Positions 24,804-37,080 of a stretch of DNA of 64,000 nt are shown piece by piece. The notes below the pieces were generated by a model. That model was not told where the DNA came from. It ran no database searches and was given only the letters and a program-made list of their open reading frames with translations. The DNA is from Arachis hypogaea (Eukaryota > Streptophyta > Magnoliopsida > Fabales > Fabaceae): assembly GCF_003086295.3 (NCBI RefSeq), contig NC_092044.1:7466843-7530842 (forward strand). Direction: 5' to 3'. The first letter of the stretch is position 1; the number at the start of each line of letters is the position of its first letter. Made by a program: the position numbers and the translations under genes.

Positions 24804-27800
24804 TTTACAGTCAAATCATATCCCATGTTTAGCCACCAATCATGCCACAATAGAATTCACACACACACATACATGCATACATACATACATATATATATAA
24901 TTTAATGAAGACAAGTAAAATACTAATTTAAACATAAAAATAATATTGCTATTTTGTATTATAAAATAGGTTATGAGTCTCTTTATAGTAAAGAAGTTAC
25001 ACATTATTTTAGAATAAATAAATAAAAAATACTAAATTTTGTCCTAATATATTATTTATTATAGATTATTATACAATTATACGTGTAACTAATTATACAT
25101 TAATATATATTAATCAAATTTTAACACAATATTTCTAGTAATTACACACTAATAAAATTTTAGTCTGGTACTCCATTGGCGTTGGCCTCCAAGAATTTTT
25201 CGCTACTTATAAAGTAACAATAAAAAGATAAAAAATAATTAGTTTAAATAATCTAAATTTGTCTTATATTTAATTTAGTATTTATTTATTATAAAATATA
25301 TTAAATTAAATAAGATAAAAAAATAAATTTTAATAATTTTATATTAATATTTTTTTATCAAATATTTCTATTTTTTAAATTCTCCTATTTTCTTTTAATT
25401 TCTACGCGCTCTAAGAAATTATAGAAAAAGGAATTACTGCAATAAATATGAAAATTAACCATAGAAGACAAGACTTTAATTCAATTTATCTATGGTTTAA
25501 GTGAGGGTTGAACTATAGTTATATCATGTATTAAATGAATGAAAAATTAAACCAACTAATATGTATTGAATAATAAAATCATTATTTTAGTCAAGACTCT
25601 TATGTTTGTTGGGTCACATTTAACTCAAAAATTTTAAGGTAATAAATTAATGAATCTTTCATTTTATAAATTTTTTATTATTTTTTTATGTGTGATTAAC
25701 TTCATACATTTTTTATACTTACAACATTAAAAATATTCGTTTTAAGTGTAAATTTTCACATTAAACATCAACTCCAATCACTTTTGTCGAGAAGACTTTC
25801 GATAATTTACCTTAAATACTCCTTAAACTATACCGATTAACTATCAATTATGATACCACGCTTATTGGACTATCGTGAAAACTCTCGACTACAGAAAAAA
25901 TTTAGGATACGTAAACAAAAAAATGTTATCATAGGAAATAAAAGGTAACAAGAAAAAGGACAGAAAGAAAAATTATCTTACATTTTGAATTCCAAAAAGC
26001 ACTTTATTTATACTCTACAAAGGTATAAACAACTTCTATCTTTCACCAGAGCAAACCTAGTATAGGCTTATAGGTAGGTCTATTTTATTATTTTTCACTA
26101 TCCGTCCGAGACCTGCACCCATTAACCTTCTTTTCATTCTATTACTACTCTTGCTTTGTTCGTTTTTTAGCTTCTTCTTCTCTACTCACCCATTTGAACT
26201 TCTTTATCCTAACGTTCTTTATTTAGTTCCATCTTTTTTGTAAGTTTTTCTTTTCTGACTCTTCATTTTCAATTCCTGTCATGTATAGACACTGTAGCAT
26301 TGTTTTTTCATCTTTATCATTTTAATTTTTTTTTATTATTTACCCTAACCTTCTTCTTTTTTAGCTCATTCTTCTTGCTCTTTAGAGACCCGACCATCCT
26401 ATAAATTTTTTCTCCCCTTGTAGTCTATGTTTATGTCTATATTTGTTGGTTTTTTGCTGCATCTTTTAACTAATCTCATTTAAACTCCTTTTTCTATTTT
26501 CAGATTATAATTCTCTCTCTTGTAGAGAAGTACTTCCACATCTTAAAATATGTTTATGCATATTTATAAATTTTATTTCTAAAAAAAAACAAATGCATTT
26601 TATTAAGAAAGATAAAATTTTTAGATTTAAAATGATAATAAAAATATTTAAATTTATTTTATTTGTAAAATTATTATTTTACTCTTGATTTCTTATCTAT
26701 GAGCAAAACTATTCTGCTATAATAGTTAATAAATATTTTTTTTTTATAAAAAATATTGTCTCCAAAATCCAACATCAGGACAGTAGTAAATATTTTGTTA
26801 GATGTTCTTTTTAATAGCTTTGATTGTTTTAGTTACCATTTGATTTTCTTTTGATTCTCTTTAATTATTGCAATAATAAACTGCAATGAGTTCAGTGTTA
26901 TTTGAAAAATTCTCATCTTCTTAATTGTCCTTATTTAAATATTTATACTTTTATCTTTTTTAATAAAACTTCGTTTTTTTTAAAGAAAAAAGAATATATA
27001 TTATTATGCGGCGAAAAACTTAGTAGTCCAAAGAAGTTTTTTTGGTAATATTTTTTAACCTTATAGTAGCAATTATGACTCAATTAGTTTTTTTATTAAC
27101 ATAAAGACTTGATAATGTATTAGTGTTTTTATCCAAGATAGCCATAATTTCATATAACCAACACTCGTGTTGTAGTTTCATGTTAGGTAATTATTGGGCA
27201 TGAATTAAGATGTAATTGGTGCTTTAATTAGTAATTAATAATATGATATTCATATTTTAAGTTGGTTGAATTCTTTTAAGTGTGAATAATATTATTTAAA
27301 GAAAATATGTTAAATTTTCACAAAATTTTAAATAAACTTACATCTTCATTATAATAATTTTGTTAAATACTATTCTGTTTATAAGATTTATTTTATCAAA
27401 CAAAGTTATTATAAAACAACCTAAACTATTTTATTTCTAGACTTATTAATTGTTGATATATTATATTTATTATATATTTTCACTTGTCATTTTTTAAAAT
27501 TAATAGTGTTATTAATAAAAAAATTAATTAGTACTATCTAATTCTTTTAAATAGAGGATTATTTTAGATAAAACAAAGTTTCATGCACTTTCATTGAATA
27601 TGGATTTTTTTTATGTACTTTCATTCAGCCATTTAGAGTATGTGTTCTCTTTTTTTAAACATATACATATATATTTTATGAGTGTAATCCGGTCGAATTT
27701 GAGTGGATTAAAAACTAAACCAATTAAATTTAATTAGATCAGATTGGATATATAAAACTTAAAAATAGGAAGTAAATTATATAACACTGACAAATAAAAA

Positions 27801-28460
27801 TAAATAATAAAAGAGAAAAAAATAATAAAATTATGATTAATAAAAATTATATAAATATTTTTTTGTTTTTTAATTAAGTCGGTTCAAGTTTCATAATTCA
27901 AAATTCGATATCCAAACTAATTAAGGTAAGGTATACCTGATTAGATCCGATTATCATAGTAACTAATATAATGGAATCGAATTGTATTTTATCAATAATT
28001 GGATTATCCGTACTTACATCCTAACAAAATTCGAACGTTGTTGTATTACATATCACATACTCATGTGCATAACCTTTATGTGTTTTTTCTTTTAGTTTCT
28101 CTTTCTTACTTCTAACGTGATTTAAGTTCGATTCGGTAAATTTTTTTAGAAAAGATATTTGCGATTTTATTCTTGCTGAGCAATAAAAATCTTTTGAATA
28201 ATTAATTTTATTTTAAAAAAATTAGAAAATCAATAAAATTTATTTTTTTTAGTCAGGAGTTAATTAACAATATTTAAAAATATATTAAATTACTAGATTA
28301 AAAAAATTAAACTAATAATTAAAAATTTAACAAAAAATAATTAATTCTATTAATTTTTTAATTTTTATCTTTTACTTTTATGATGAATACTATGTTACTT
28401 TTAATATTATGCCTAATTTACTATTTACTAATAAGAATAAATACAAAATATTTAATAAAT
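24804..28460. other. AT-rich intergenic DNA, possible hAT MITE at 27680-28023
   Basis: No gene was recognised. Within it, 27680-28023 has loosely inverted ends (gtgtaatccggtcg on the left; rc of the right, atgtaagtacggataatcc) and internal words ggtt/aacc and ccgat/atcgg. That pattern resembles a decayed hAT MITE of the tagggtgt type, but no target duplication is clear. A tRNA-primer-like tgataccac near 25850 is isolated. Confidence 0.4.
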
Positions 28461-28824
28461 GGTTTTGAATTATTTGTTAGTCCTTATACTTTTACTAAAT
28501 TTTTAATTTAGTCTCTATATTTTTTTCTTTTCAATTGAATTCTTACACTGCTTTAATTTTGTAATTACATCCTTTTTATTTTAAAAATGTTAAAATTAAC
28601 ATAATATTTTTATCAAAATACATGCGGCCAAAAATTTAATTAAGTTTTTTATTATAAATACCTTCAATTTGCGAAAAAATATTCAGTTAACTCTAATATT
28701 TTTTACACTAGAAAGGACTTAATTACAAAATTAAAACAGTGTAGAGACCCAATTGAAAGGAAAAAATATAGAGACCTAATTAAAAATTTGATGAAACTAT
28801 AGGGATCAACAGAATAATTAAACC
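28461..28824. mobile_element. 364-bp MITE, same family as lipoxygenase intron 2 copy
   Basis: The left end is ggttttgaattatttgttag; the reverse-complemented right end is ggtttaattattctgttgat. The arms pair for about 165 bases (aaatttttaatt...gtctctatatttttt...caattg...ctacactg...taattttgtaatta). Flanks ttaataaat (28452-28460) and ttaataaaa (28825-28833) match at 8 of 9 bases. This is the better preserved member of the family also seen at 11942-12268. Confidence 0.75.
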
Positions 28825-29298
28825 TTAATAAAATTTAAATATTTGGCCATGGATTTCTTATTCCCAAATTTACGAGGGAGTATGATTAACCACCACTAAA
28901 ATATTTACAAAATAAACCCAGTTTTTTATTTTTGAAAAAACTGCTAATTAAATATTTGTCCCTTTAGTTTTTTTGTTTTACACATTCTTCCTTTAGCTCT
29001 GCTTCATATCAATGTTGCCTGTTTCTCCCACTCCGCGGTAGCTTGCTCACTCTCTGATCCTCTTTCTCTATGCCATGCTCGTTCTTTGATGCTCGTCCTG
29101 GGTCGTCGCTGGTCTCCTCTCTTTATCGTGTGTCCTCGCTGCTACTCTGTTTCTCGACGTCGCTGCTTTGAAATGGCATTCGTACCCTACATGGCTTCCA
29201 GTACTCACCTCATCTAAGGAATTTCTAAAAGGTACTGTCGTCCTTTAATATAAATCTCTATTATTGTAGTTCTGATGACTATATTGTCAATTACACCC
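28825..29298. other. spacer with GC-richer pyrimidine block
   Basis: 28961-29230 is richer in C, T and G (ctccgcggtagc...gtcgtcgctgg...) than its surroundings, like a 5'-leader or low-complexity exon, but no protein family is recognisable. Confidence 0.35.
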
Positions 29299-29720
29299 AC
29301 TACAAGAAAAACACCCATTCACACTTGAAAAGTGTAGCCAAAAGTGAAAAAAAATGATGCCTTAGACTACGGCTACGCTTTTTGGGGCGATTCCTATTCC
29401 GCCGTTGCCTATTCTCAAAGGCTACGCTTTTCTACACCAAGGACTACGCTTTTGACGTTTGGGAATAGGGTACGTTTTTCAAGTGATGCTATCCAAGACC
29501 AAAGGCTACACTTTTCAGCTTTTATTTTACCAGAATAGGCTACGCTTTTCAACGCTACTACATCACCTATAAAACGTAGCCACATTGTATACCATATAGC
29601 TACTCTATATAAGTGTAGCCTTAGGTCCCTTATTATTATTTTTTAATTTTTTGTATAACCATAGCTACTCTATATAAGTGTAGCCTTAGGTCCCTTATTA
29701 TTTTTTTTAATTTTCTGTAT
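29299..29720 (+). mobile_element. terminal end of a CACTA (En/Spm) element
   Basis: CACTACAAGAAAAA at 29299 is the conserved CACTA terminus. It is followed by a dense set of subterminal repeats ggctacgctttt / aaagcgtagcc / aagtgtagcc in both orientations, to about 29690. The last pair, at about 29600 and 29660, is a direct duplication of ctactctatataagtgtagccttaggtccc. The matching ...cttgtagtg end was not found in the window, so the element is truncated or rearranged, and its extent is unknown. Confidence 0.75.
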
Positions 29721-30388
29721 GTATAAAATATTCTAATAATTTTTTATACAACATAATATTTAATAATATTATTACATATATAATTTTATATTTTTAATTA
29801 AATGAGTTAAATATTATAAAATAAAATTAAACACATAATTATACTAAATAATTTCTTTAAATAATAAAAATTATCCTTACACAATAATTAAAAAATATAA
29901 TCTTAAGAAGTAATTAACAATCAAAATATAACTTAAGATAATTTAAGTCACATGAAACTTGTATCACATATAAATTAAAATGCAAAATTTGCATTTTATA
30001 TCCGAAAAGAGCTTAACAAACAGAAAATCATTAATCTTCTAATCTTGGCATAATGACTAAAAAATGTTCTAAAGCGCTTTCAGATTCTTCTCAAACACAT
30101 CTTTTTCATGCTGATCTTTATCATTATCAAGAAAACTCTTGGCCTTAACAATTGTATCAGTGTTCATTCCCTTGTTCATTTTCAGTGAAATTGCTGCAAA
30201 AATACTTGCATTTCTAAGAAGTTTAAACAAAAAAAAAATTCTTCTAAAGGTGCACAAAAAAAGTGTAAATAGAAATTAACTAAACCAAAATAGTAAGATC
30301 ACAAACTGAGTTGAAATACTAAAATATATATGATCATCATACTAATTGTTGAATAAATAGACAAAGAAAAAGAAATTAATTGCTGAAT

Positions 30389-30484
30389 ATACCATTTTCT
30401 ATCTTCACTCCAAACGGCTTGAACTTTATTGCCAATAGAATATTTATCACCCAAACCAATCCCAGCATTATTTACCAAACAATC
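30389..30484 (-). pseudogene. chimeric exon: SDR motif joined to SPF30 Tudor-like fragment
   Basis: On the minus strand one open stretch bounded by an AG acceptor side and a GT donor side reads DCLVNNAGIG, then DKYSIGNKVQAVWSEDRKW. The first part is the NNAG motif of short-chain dehydrogenases. The second closely resembles the start of the Tudor domain of SMN-related splicing factor 30 (family: KVQAVWSEDGEWY). No rest of either protein was found nearby. Lying just inside the CACTA terminus at 29299, it looks like host-gene pieces picked up by that element. The identification is by memory of the families. Confidence 0.5.
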
Positions 30485-31280
30485 CACTACAAACAAGAAA
30501 TACACAAATGAGATACCTCTTTTCTCAAGTATCTACAAATGCATCTCTCTACAAATGCATCTCTCTCTGTCTCTCTCTCTATCTGTATCTTCATTTTCTA
30601 GTTTGATGTTTTGATTTGTTTTGATTGATTGCACTATTGCAAGTTGCTTATGATTTTAACTATCCAAAATAATTATACTTTTGGCTCCTTTTTTTTCCTT
30701 TTCAAAAAGAAATTGTTATATACTTATTGATTTTGGCAGGTGAAATGGATCCTAATTAAGTAGATCTTGTTGTCTTTGGTGTTCTACAACTCATCCGTCA
30801 CCTTCAAGTTCAGTAAAGAACTAAAAATATGGTAAAGCAGACACAGATTGGGAAATAGAACTCTCATACAGATCAAGCTGTAGGATAGTCTTGCAGAGTC
30901 AATTCAAATAGTTAAACTATAGTGAGTCTTAATTTATAAATTGATATCAGACTACTGTATGAAAATTGAAATAAGTTTGCACTACAAAGTTGTCTAATGG
31001 CATGAGGTTGCTCTAGTTGCCCCTTTTGCTTGTAGCAATGATATATGATGACAAGATGTTTAGTCTGGTTTTGGGAAGCATAATGATCTTGTTACCTCAA
31101 CTTGTGTGATTGTACACTTATGCTATAATGCAATCAATAAGAGGAGCTACATCGAGGTATTTTGAGGGTAATAATATTAGTTATTTAATATTCCCTTTAT
31201 AATTGGTAAAAGACATGCATGTTAAGGTATAAGTGGTCGTCACTTATTTTACTAACTTCACTTAATTCTTTTGTAAAGAG

Positions 31281-31342
31281 TATCAGCTCGATGCACCTGA
31301 TGATGATGATGAGGAATATGATGTACAATTTGATGATGAATC
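31281..31342 (+). other. isolated acidic exon-like segment
   Basis: Between a pyrimidine-rich stretch ending tttgtaaagag and a gtatgtc donor lies an open stretch reading YQLDAPDDDDEEYDVQFDDES. Codon-like structure and splice signals suggest an exon, perhaps another captured fragment. I recognise no family. Confidence 0.25.
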
Positions 31343-31856
31343 GGTATGTCTAGTTTTTTTTTTTTTTCAATTGCTATTCTCTTGATCTGTTGATCATAAC
31401 CACCAAACACTTAAATTCTGTATTTGTTTTTTTCTTTTGTTTTGTTTTTTATGATTCTTATGCGATTTTGCATCCTGACCCAGATATAGATGATTAGATT
31501 TGATATGTTTATTTTTTACTGTTGTCTTATTTATCACGACCAAACACCTCAAATTATATAGTTTGAAATGTGATTGTAGCTGGAGAATCTACTAAAAGAA
31601 TATTAGCTTCCACTATCTTGTTTTGCTACATTATTTTGTTATGGAATACCTTGTAGGACATTAGGATGCACTATTGATTCTATTTACACTCTAATTTGCA
31701 TATTGTTTGTTTGCCATTGAAAGTTGTGTATAAATAAAAAACTATAACTTGAAGGAAAAGGCATATAATACTCCAGTACAGTGGGGTGTCGTTTCATTTT
31801 CTTTGTTGAACAATCAGTGAATAGCCAAGATATTAGGGTTTAACGTCTTAGGTCAC

Positions 31857-33608
31857 TGATGCGTGAGCATCTTTTCTATCTTTTCCTAGTAAATTTGCAT
31901 CTAATTTGTTGAGTTTAATAAAGAATTAATTATCTTTTAGCCAATATGGATACTACTTTGAGTCTTTTGCAATTTTGTTTATTTTAGGTAGCATTCGGCG
32001 GAATTTGATGGAGTTTCTGCAGCACAAGAATCAAAGGAGATGGCAGCAAAGAGCGACACGTACGCGTGACTGACGCGTACACGTGATTTGGAGCTTTTCA
32101 TGGCGACGCGTGCGCGTGACTGACGCGAACGCGTGATTTGAAGAATTTCACGGCGACGCGTGCGCGTGACCGACGCGTGCGCGTGACCGACGCGTCCGCG
32201 TGACTTGTGAAGAAGACCAGCGACGCGTCCGCGTGACTGACGCATACGCGTGACATGCGCCACGTGCAGAGAACGCAGAAAACGCTGGGGGTGATTTCTG
32301 GGCTCATTTTAGCATCCAAGTTAGGCGCGGATCCAGTGAAGCCAAGTGGTCCCCACGTTACAAGACGCGGAGTAGTTAGTTAATTCTGATTTAAATTCAA
32401 ATTTGAATTTGAAAATAGGAAAAGATATTATCTTAATTTTAGATATTAGATTTTAAATTAATTAGGATTAGTTATAAAAAGGAGAGACTTCTCTTCTGTT
32501 GGGAGATTCCATTAGGGACATTCCATGAGGGGGATTCCATTAGGGAATTCTATACAAATTTACATTCCACATTCCATGAGCAACTAAACCTCCACTGTTA
32601 AGGTTAGGAGCTCTGTTTATTGTATGGATTGATTCATTTGCTCTTTCTAATTTTATTTATGTATGGATTTATAATTTAAGAATTATTTTCGCTCTTTATT
32701 TTATGAATTTGGGTGGAACGGAAGTATAACCCCCTTTCTAATTGAGTTCTTGTATAACTTGGAAAAGCTCTATACTTGAACAACAACTTGAAAACAAATT
32801 TTCCTAAATTTTAATTATCTGAATTTAACAAGATACGTGACATATAATCCTTTTATTTCTTCGGTAATTAGAGTTTTTGTGGCATATAAACTAGAAATTG
32901 ATTATCACCCTCTAATTGGAATTAATTGACCAAGGAATTGGCAGTTAATGAATTTTAGAGGAGACTATGAAGGTCTAAGAAATTAGGGTCTAGTCACATA
33001 CAGTTTGCCATAAATTAAATCCTGCATAATTAAATTAGTTAGTAAGAAAAGTTAATCTGGAAAAATAGATAACTCTAAAACATTAACTGTTTTCTCCATA
33101 TTTTATTCCCAACTCATTGCTGCTTGCTTTCTAAAATTCTTAATTTATTGTTTAATGCTCTTTGAATACCAAAACGCTCTTTTCTGTTTGTCTAACTAAG
33201 CCAATCAATCAATCATTGTTGCTTGATCCATCAATACTCATGGGATCGACCCTTACTCACGTAAGGTATTACTTGGTACGACCCGGTGCACTTTGCCGGT
33301 TAGTCTGTGGGTTATAAAATACCGCACCAAGTTTTTGGCGCCAAATCACGCGTCCGCATCAGTCACGCGCACGCGTCGCCATGAAAAGCTCCAAATCACG
33401 CATACGCGTCGCTCTTCACTGCCATCTCCTTTGATTCCTGTGCTGCAGAAACTCCATCAAATTCCGCCGAATGCTACCTAAAATAAACAAAATTACAAAA
33501 GACTCAAAGTAGTATCCATATTGGCTAAAAGATAATTAATTCTTTATTAAACTCAACAAATTAGATACAAATTCACTAGGAAAAGATAGGAAAGATGCTC
33601 ATGCATCA
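31857..33608 (+). mobile_element. inverted LTR composite, TSD GTCAC
   Basis: 31857-33337 is LTR-like: it begins TGATGCGTGAGC, ends near caccaagtttttg, and is followed by ggcgcc, resembling the TGGCGCC primer-binding start of Ty3-type elements. Then 33343-33608 is a reverse-complement copy of the first ~260 bases of the same LTR, ending gctcatgcatca. The whole is flanked by GTCAC at 31852-31856 and 33609-33613, a 5-bp duplication. A minus-oriented relative of the LTR lies at 41193-42564. No gag or pol coding remains. Confidence 0.75.
32047..32260 (+). repeat. CpG-dense minisatellite inside the LTR
   Basis: Repeats of a unit close to gacgcgtgcgcgtgact, about 17-18 bases with variants, are interspersed with gatttggagcttttcatgg. 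The array has an extreme CpG density for this AT-rich window. Part of it is copied in inverted form at 33343-33410. Confidence 0.85.
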
Positions 33609-33613
33609 GTCAC

Positions 33614-34945
33614 ATTTTTCTTATTTTCTTCTAATAGTAAAGCGAATCTCTCTGATTATATCTATAACATTTATAATAACTAATATTTTTTATTCAGTAT
33701 GGTACTAATTATATATTCGAATAAGCAACCATGAAGTTGATTTTTTCTATATTCTATCATGCCAAGCTCCAAAAGTTTCTTTTAAGAAGCCCATTGGTAG
33801 TGTTAGTGTCTCAAACCACAAATTTATGAGGTGTCCAATGCCTTGCGTGTTCAGATAACAAGACTGGAGTATGCCAAAAAAAATATAGCACATGTGGTGG
33901 TGATACTAAACATCAATAAGGACAAGTTTTTGGATAATCATGCTTAATGGTTCAAAGATTGTCAGTTTCAACAATATTGCATTATACGATGCCATTAAAA
34001 AATTTTGTAGTGCAAACTTATTTTAAGATATCAATAACTCACTTTTTGAATATTGATATCATATTTTGCTATGTGTTCATTCTTCTTTTATTCATTGACT
34101 TGTTTTTGTGGTTAATTACTTGATATATTGTTTAATGAACAAATAAGTAGTTAAGTAATTATTGTTAACTACTTATTGAACTTTCTCTTAAATCAATGAT
34201 GTTTTCTTCAATTGATTCTTTTTTGAAGATAGATTTATGAACTACTAATATACTATCATCCCCATCACTCTTTGTAGAAGTGGCGTGAGCTTTCTAGAAT
34301 ACACTTCTCCAATACCCAAAATATAAAAAGAAAAATGCTTTTCTTTATACTATAAGTCTGTAATTATCACTTTATGTACTATGCGATATGCTGGTGAAGC
34401 CTTCAAATCACCTTAGAGTGAATACGTGCTTATCTCAAATATGTATCTTGAAATATTATTTATGCAAGGGTTATTATCATCATCGATTAAGTTAAGAAAA
34501 CAAACATGGACAAAGGCAAATTAGAGTTTTAAGATCTGCAAATGATGGGTTTAGCCCTCAAATGTGTGTTAGTTTTGAACTGAAATAATTACTCCAGGAA
34601 TAAGAAACTTAAGCTTGGTGAAGCTGCTATTGTGATGTGAAGAAGTAGCTTAATGTAACTTCATGCAGGAACTATAAGTGTAACTTTTAAATAAATTTAC
34701 GCGATGAGTTAATTCGAATGTGTATTATTTTGGATGAACGTAAACCACTTTAGTGAATTGAGTAACTTAAATTCAAAGCCACAATTGTTCCATTTTTAGC
34801 AAAGTCATATTGTTTTCCCTTTTTGGGTATTGAAATTGTTTACCAAGTTAAAACACACTACAAATTGTTTTTTTACTGTGTGTTTGGAGGGGAGGGAGAC
34901 TCATTCTGAAATTTCAAATGTCACACAAATTAGTTCTTTTATAGC
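33614..34945. other. intergenic DNA
   Basis: AT-rich DNA with no gene, RNA or bounded repeat recognised between the LTR composite and the Pack-MULE-like element. Confidence 0.5.
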
Positions 34946-34954
34946 ATTTTAAAA

Positions 34955-36356
34955 GGGGTAAGTATGGTTTTGGTCCCAAAAGTTTAGCACCAGAGTCGAA
35001 ACTGTCCCTCATCTAATTTTTGATTTAAAATCGTCCTTAACATTTTTTTCGTATTAAAATCGTCATTTTTAATAAAATTTTTTGTTTTATTCCTAAACTA
35101 CCCCTATTCCTATTTTAATAATAAAAATTATAAAATTAAAAAAAAACGCGTGTTGGGGGAGGGGGAAGAAAACGCGTTGGGGGGGGGGAGAAAAGGGGTA
35201 TACGAAGGGGGAGAGGAGGGGAGGGGAAGGGAAGAGGGGGAGGGGGACGGTGTTGGCGAGCCTCCATCGTCGCCGCCGCCTCCTCCAGAACTCTAATGAT
35301 GATCACGATGAAAGGGGAAGGGAAGCCGCCGTCCCGCCGCTGCTGCAGCCGCTGCCTCTCTCCTGTCCAGATCAACCGCGACCCTCTCCCCTCCTTCTCT
35401 TCTTCCCTGTCTCGGATCTCCTCAAACTAGAGCTCACTGCCGACGAGCCTCTCCTGCTTCACCATGGTGCAGCAACGTGGAGCCTCCCCTGCTTCACCAC
35501 CACGCAACGACGTGGAGTCTCCTCTGTTTCACCACCTCCAGCGAGCCTCCCTGCTTTCCTTCTCTCAGTCCCTGTCGTAGAAGGAATCAGAGCCACCACT
35601 ACCTGTTACCCTCCCTCCACTCCCTTGATTTGATTCTGGGTTAGTTTAGCTGGATTTTAATTTTCTGTTAGTTAATTTTAGGTTATTGAATTGCTGAAAG
35701 TTGATGCTGAATTGTTGTTGTTGTAGTTGAATTAGCTTAGGTTATTGAATTTCTGTTAATGGTTAATTGTATACAAGATCCATGGTTGTTGTTCTTCTGC
35801 ATCTGGTTGTTGCTATTGAATTTGATGTTGGTCTGGATTTTCCTAATATGTTCTTGTTCTTGTTCTGGAATTTCCTAATCTGTTCTTATTTCTTGTTCTT
35901 GTTTCTTATTTTGTTCTTGTTTCTTATTTTCCTAATCTGTTTTTGTTTCCTAATCTGTTTCTCATTTTCTTAAATTTATAGATTTTTTATTTTTGTAATT
36001 GAAGATAAATTTGGGTATTTTTAATTCTTATAATTGGATTTTGTTAACTGTATTTAAAATTTTGAAATTTTGAGTTTTGTTAATGGAAGAAGAATTTGTT
36101 ATTCTGAAATTGTTCTGAATCTGGAATTGAAGAATTTGTTAATGGAAGAAGAATAACAATTCTCCTGGAAGAAGAAGAACAAGAAGAATGAAATGGTGGA
36201 AAAAAGGGTATTTTTTTCATTTAGAAATAAAATTTATTAGAAAGGACAATTTTAAAATAAAATGCAACATTAAGGACGATTTTAAATCGAAAATTACAAG
36301 AGGGACGATTTCGATTTTAGCGAAAAACTTTTGGAACCAAAACCATACGTAACCCC
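34955..36356. mobile_element. 1.4-kb Pack-MULE-like element, 9-bp TSD
   Basis: The left end starts ggggtaagtatggttttggt; the reverse-complemented right end starts ggggttacgtatggttttgg. The inverted repeats run about 150 bases and share gatttaaaatcgtccttaa. The exact 9-bp duplication attttaaaa lies at 34946-34954 and 36357-36365, diagnostic of Mutator-type transposition. The interior (35145-35640) is a GC-rich block with Pro/Ser/Leu-rich open frames, then a T-rich intron-like stretch. That suggests a captured 5' gene region, but I cannot name the donor gene. Confidence 0.85.
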
Positions 36357-36569
36357 ATTTTAAAACAATTTTAATATAAATTGATCGTTAACATAATTAT
36401 TTCTAAATGGGTAAAAATTATTCATGAAAATACAAAATATAAGGTCAAAATGTCCAAAATAGGGATTAACTTAGGAGGGGATATTTCGAGATAATTTTTC
36501 TCTGGCCTTTGACAAATACTAATAGTAAATATTGCAAAATGATAAGAAAGTATTGCCATTTCATTGATC

Positions 36570-37072
36570 CTATGAAGCACGGATACTTCGCTGAGTTGCC
36601 GTGTTCGCGTGTCGGACACATTTCGGACACGACACTCACCGACACTCGTCCGACACGCGTGTCTGCTGTGTCCAATCGTGTCTTAATAAAAAATAAAAAA
36701 AAATCTTTTTCGGACACGCTTGGATACACCTAAATACCATTACTTGTCAACATGTCCAATCTTATTCTAAACATATATTCTTGAAATGAATTTAGATATA
36801 GTATATATTATTATTTATTAAAACAAAAAATATTTTAAATACTTGATATAATTAGAATAAGACATTAAAAATAATTAAAAAAATTAATTTATATTTTAAT
36901 ACCAATAAAATACAAAATATCATTAAGAATTTAAGATTTATCTAAAGAATACTTTATATTTTATATGTATGTGTGTTCCCGTATCTTATAAGATTTTAAA
37001 ATTTGCATGTCGACGTGTCTCGTATCGTGTCGTGTTCTTATCAGTGTCCGTATCCGTGTCCGTGCATCATAG
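36570..37072. mobile_element. 503-bp hAT MITE, 8-bp TSD
   Basis: Ends ctatgaagcacggat and (reverse complement) ctatgatgcacggacac are flanked by exact cattgatc at 36562-36569 and 37073-37080, with the flank plus element start extending the match. Subterminal regions carry many cggacac / gtgtccg words in both orientations, a likely transposase-binding pattern. No coding capacity. Confidence 0.88.
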
Positions 37073-37080
37073 CATTGATC

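Noticed and set aside
25780..26000. Possible LTR with tRNA-Met primer site (tgataccac near 25850)
   Set aside because: The match is short and isolated, with no paired LTR or polypurine tract found.
30389..30484. A real short-chain dehydrogenase gene
   Set aside because: Only the NNAG motif is present, with no cofactor TGxxxGxG motif or YxxxK site nearby, and it is fused to unrelated sequence.
31979..32319. Overlapping Arg/His/Ser-rich minus-strand ORFs
   Set aside because: They are translations of the CpG-rich minisatellite in the LTR, open only because the repeat lacks stops.
35136..35633. Open frames in the GC-rich block of the Pack-MULE-like element as genes
   Set aside because: They are Pro/Ser/Leu or Arg low-complexity readings on both strands of the same DNA without recognisable domains.
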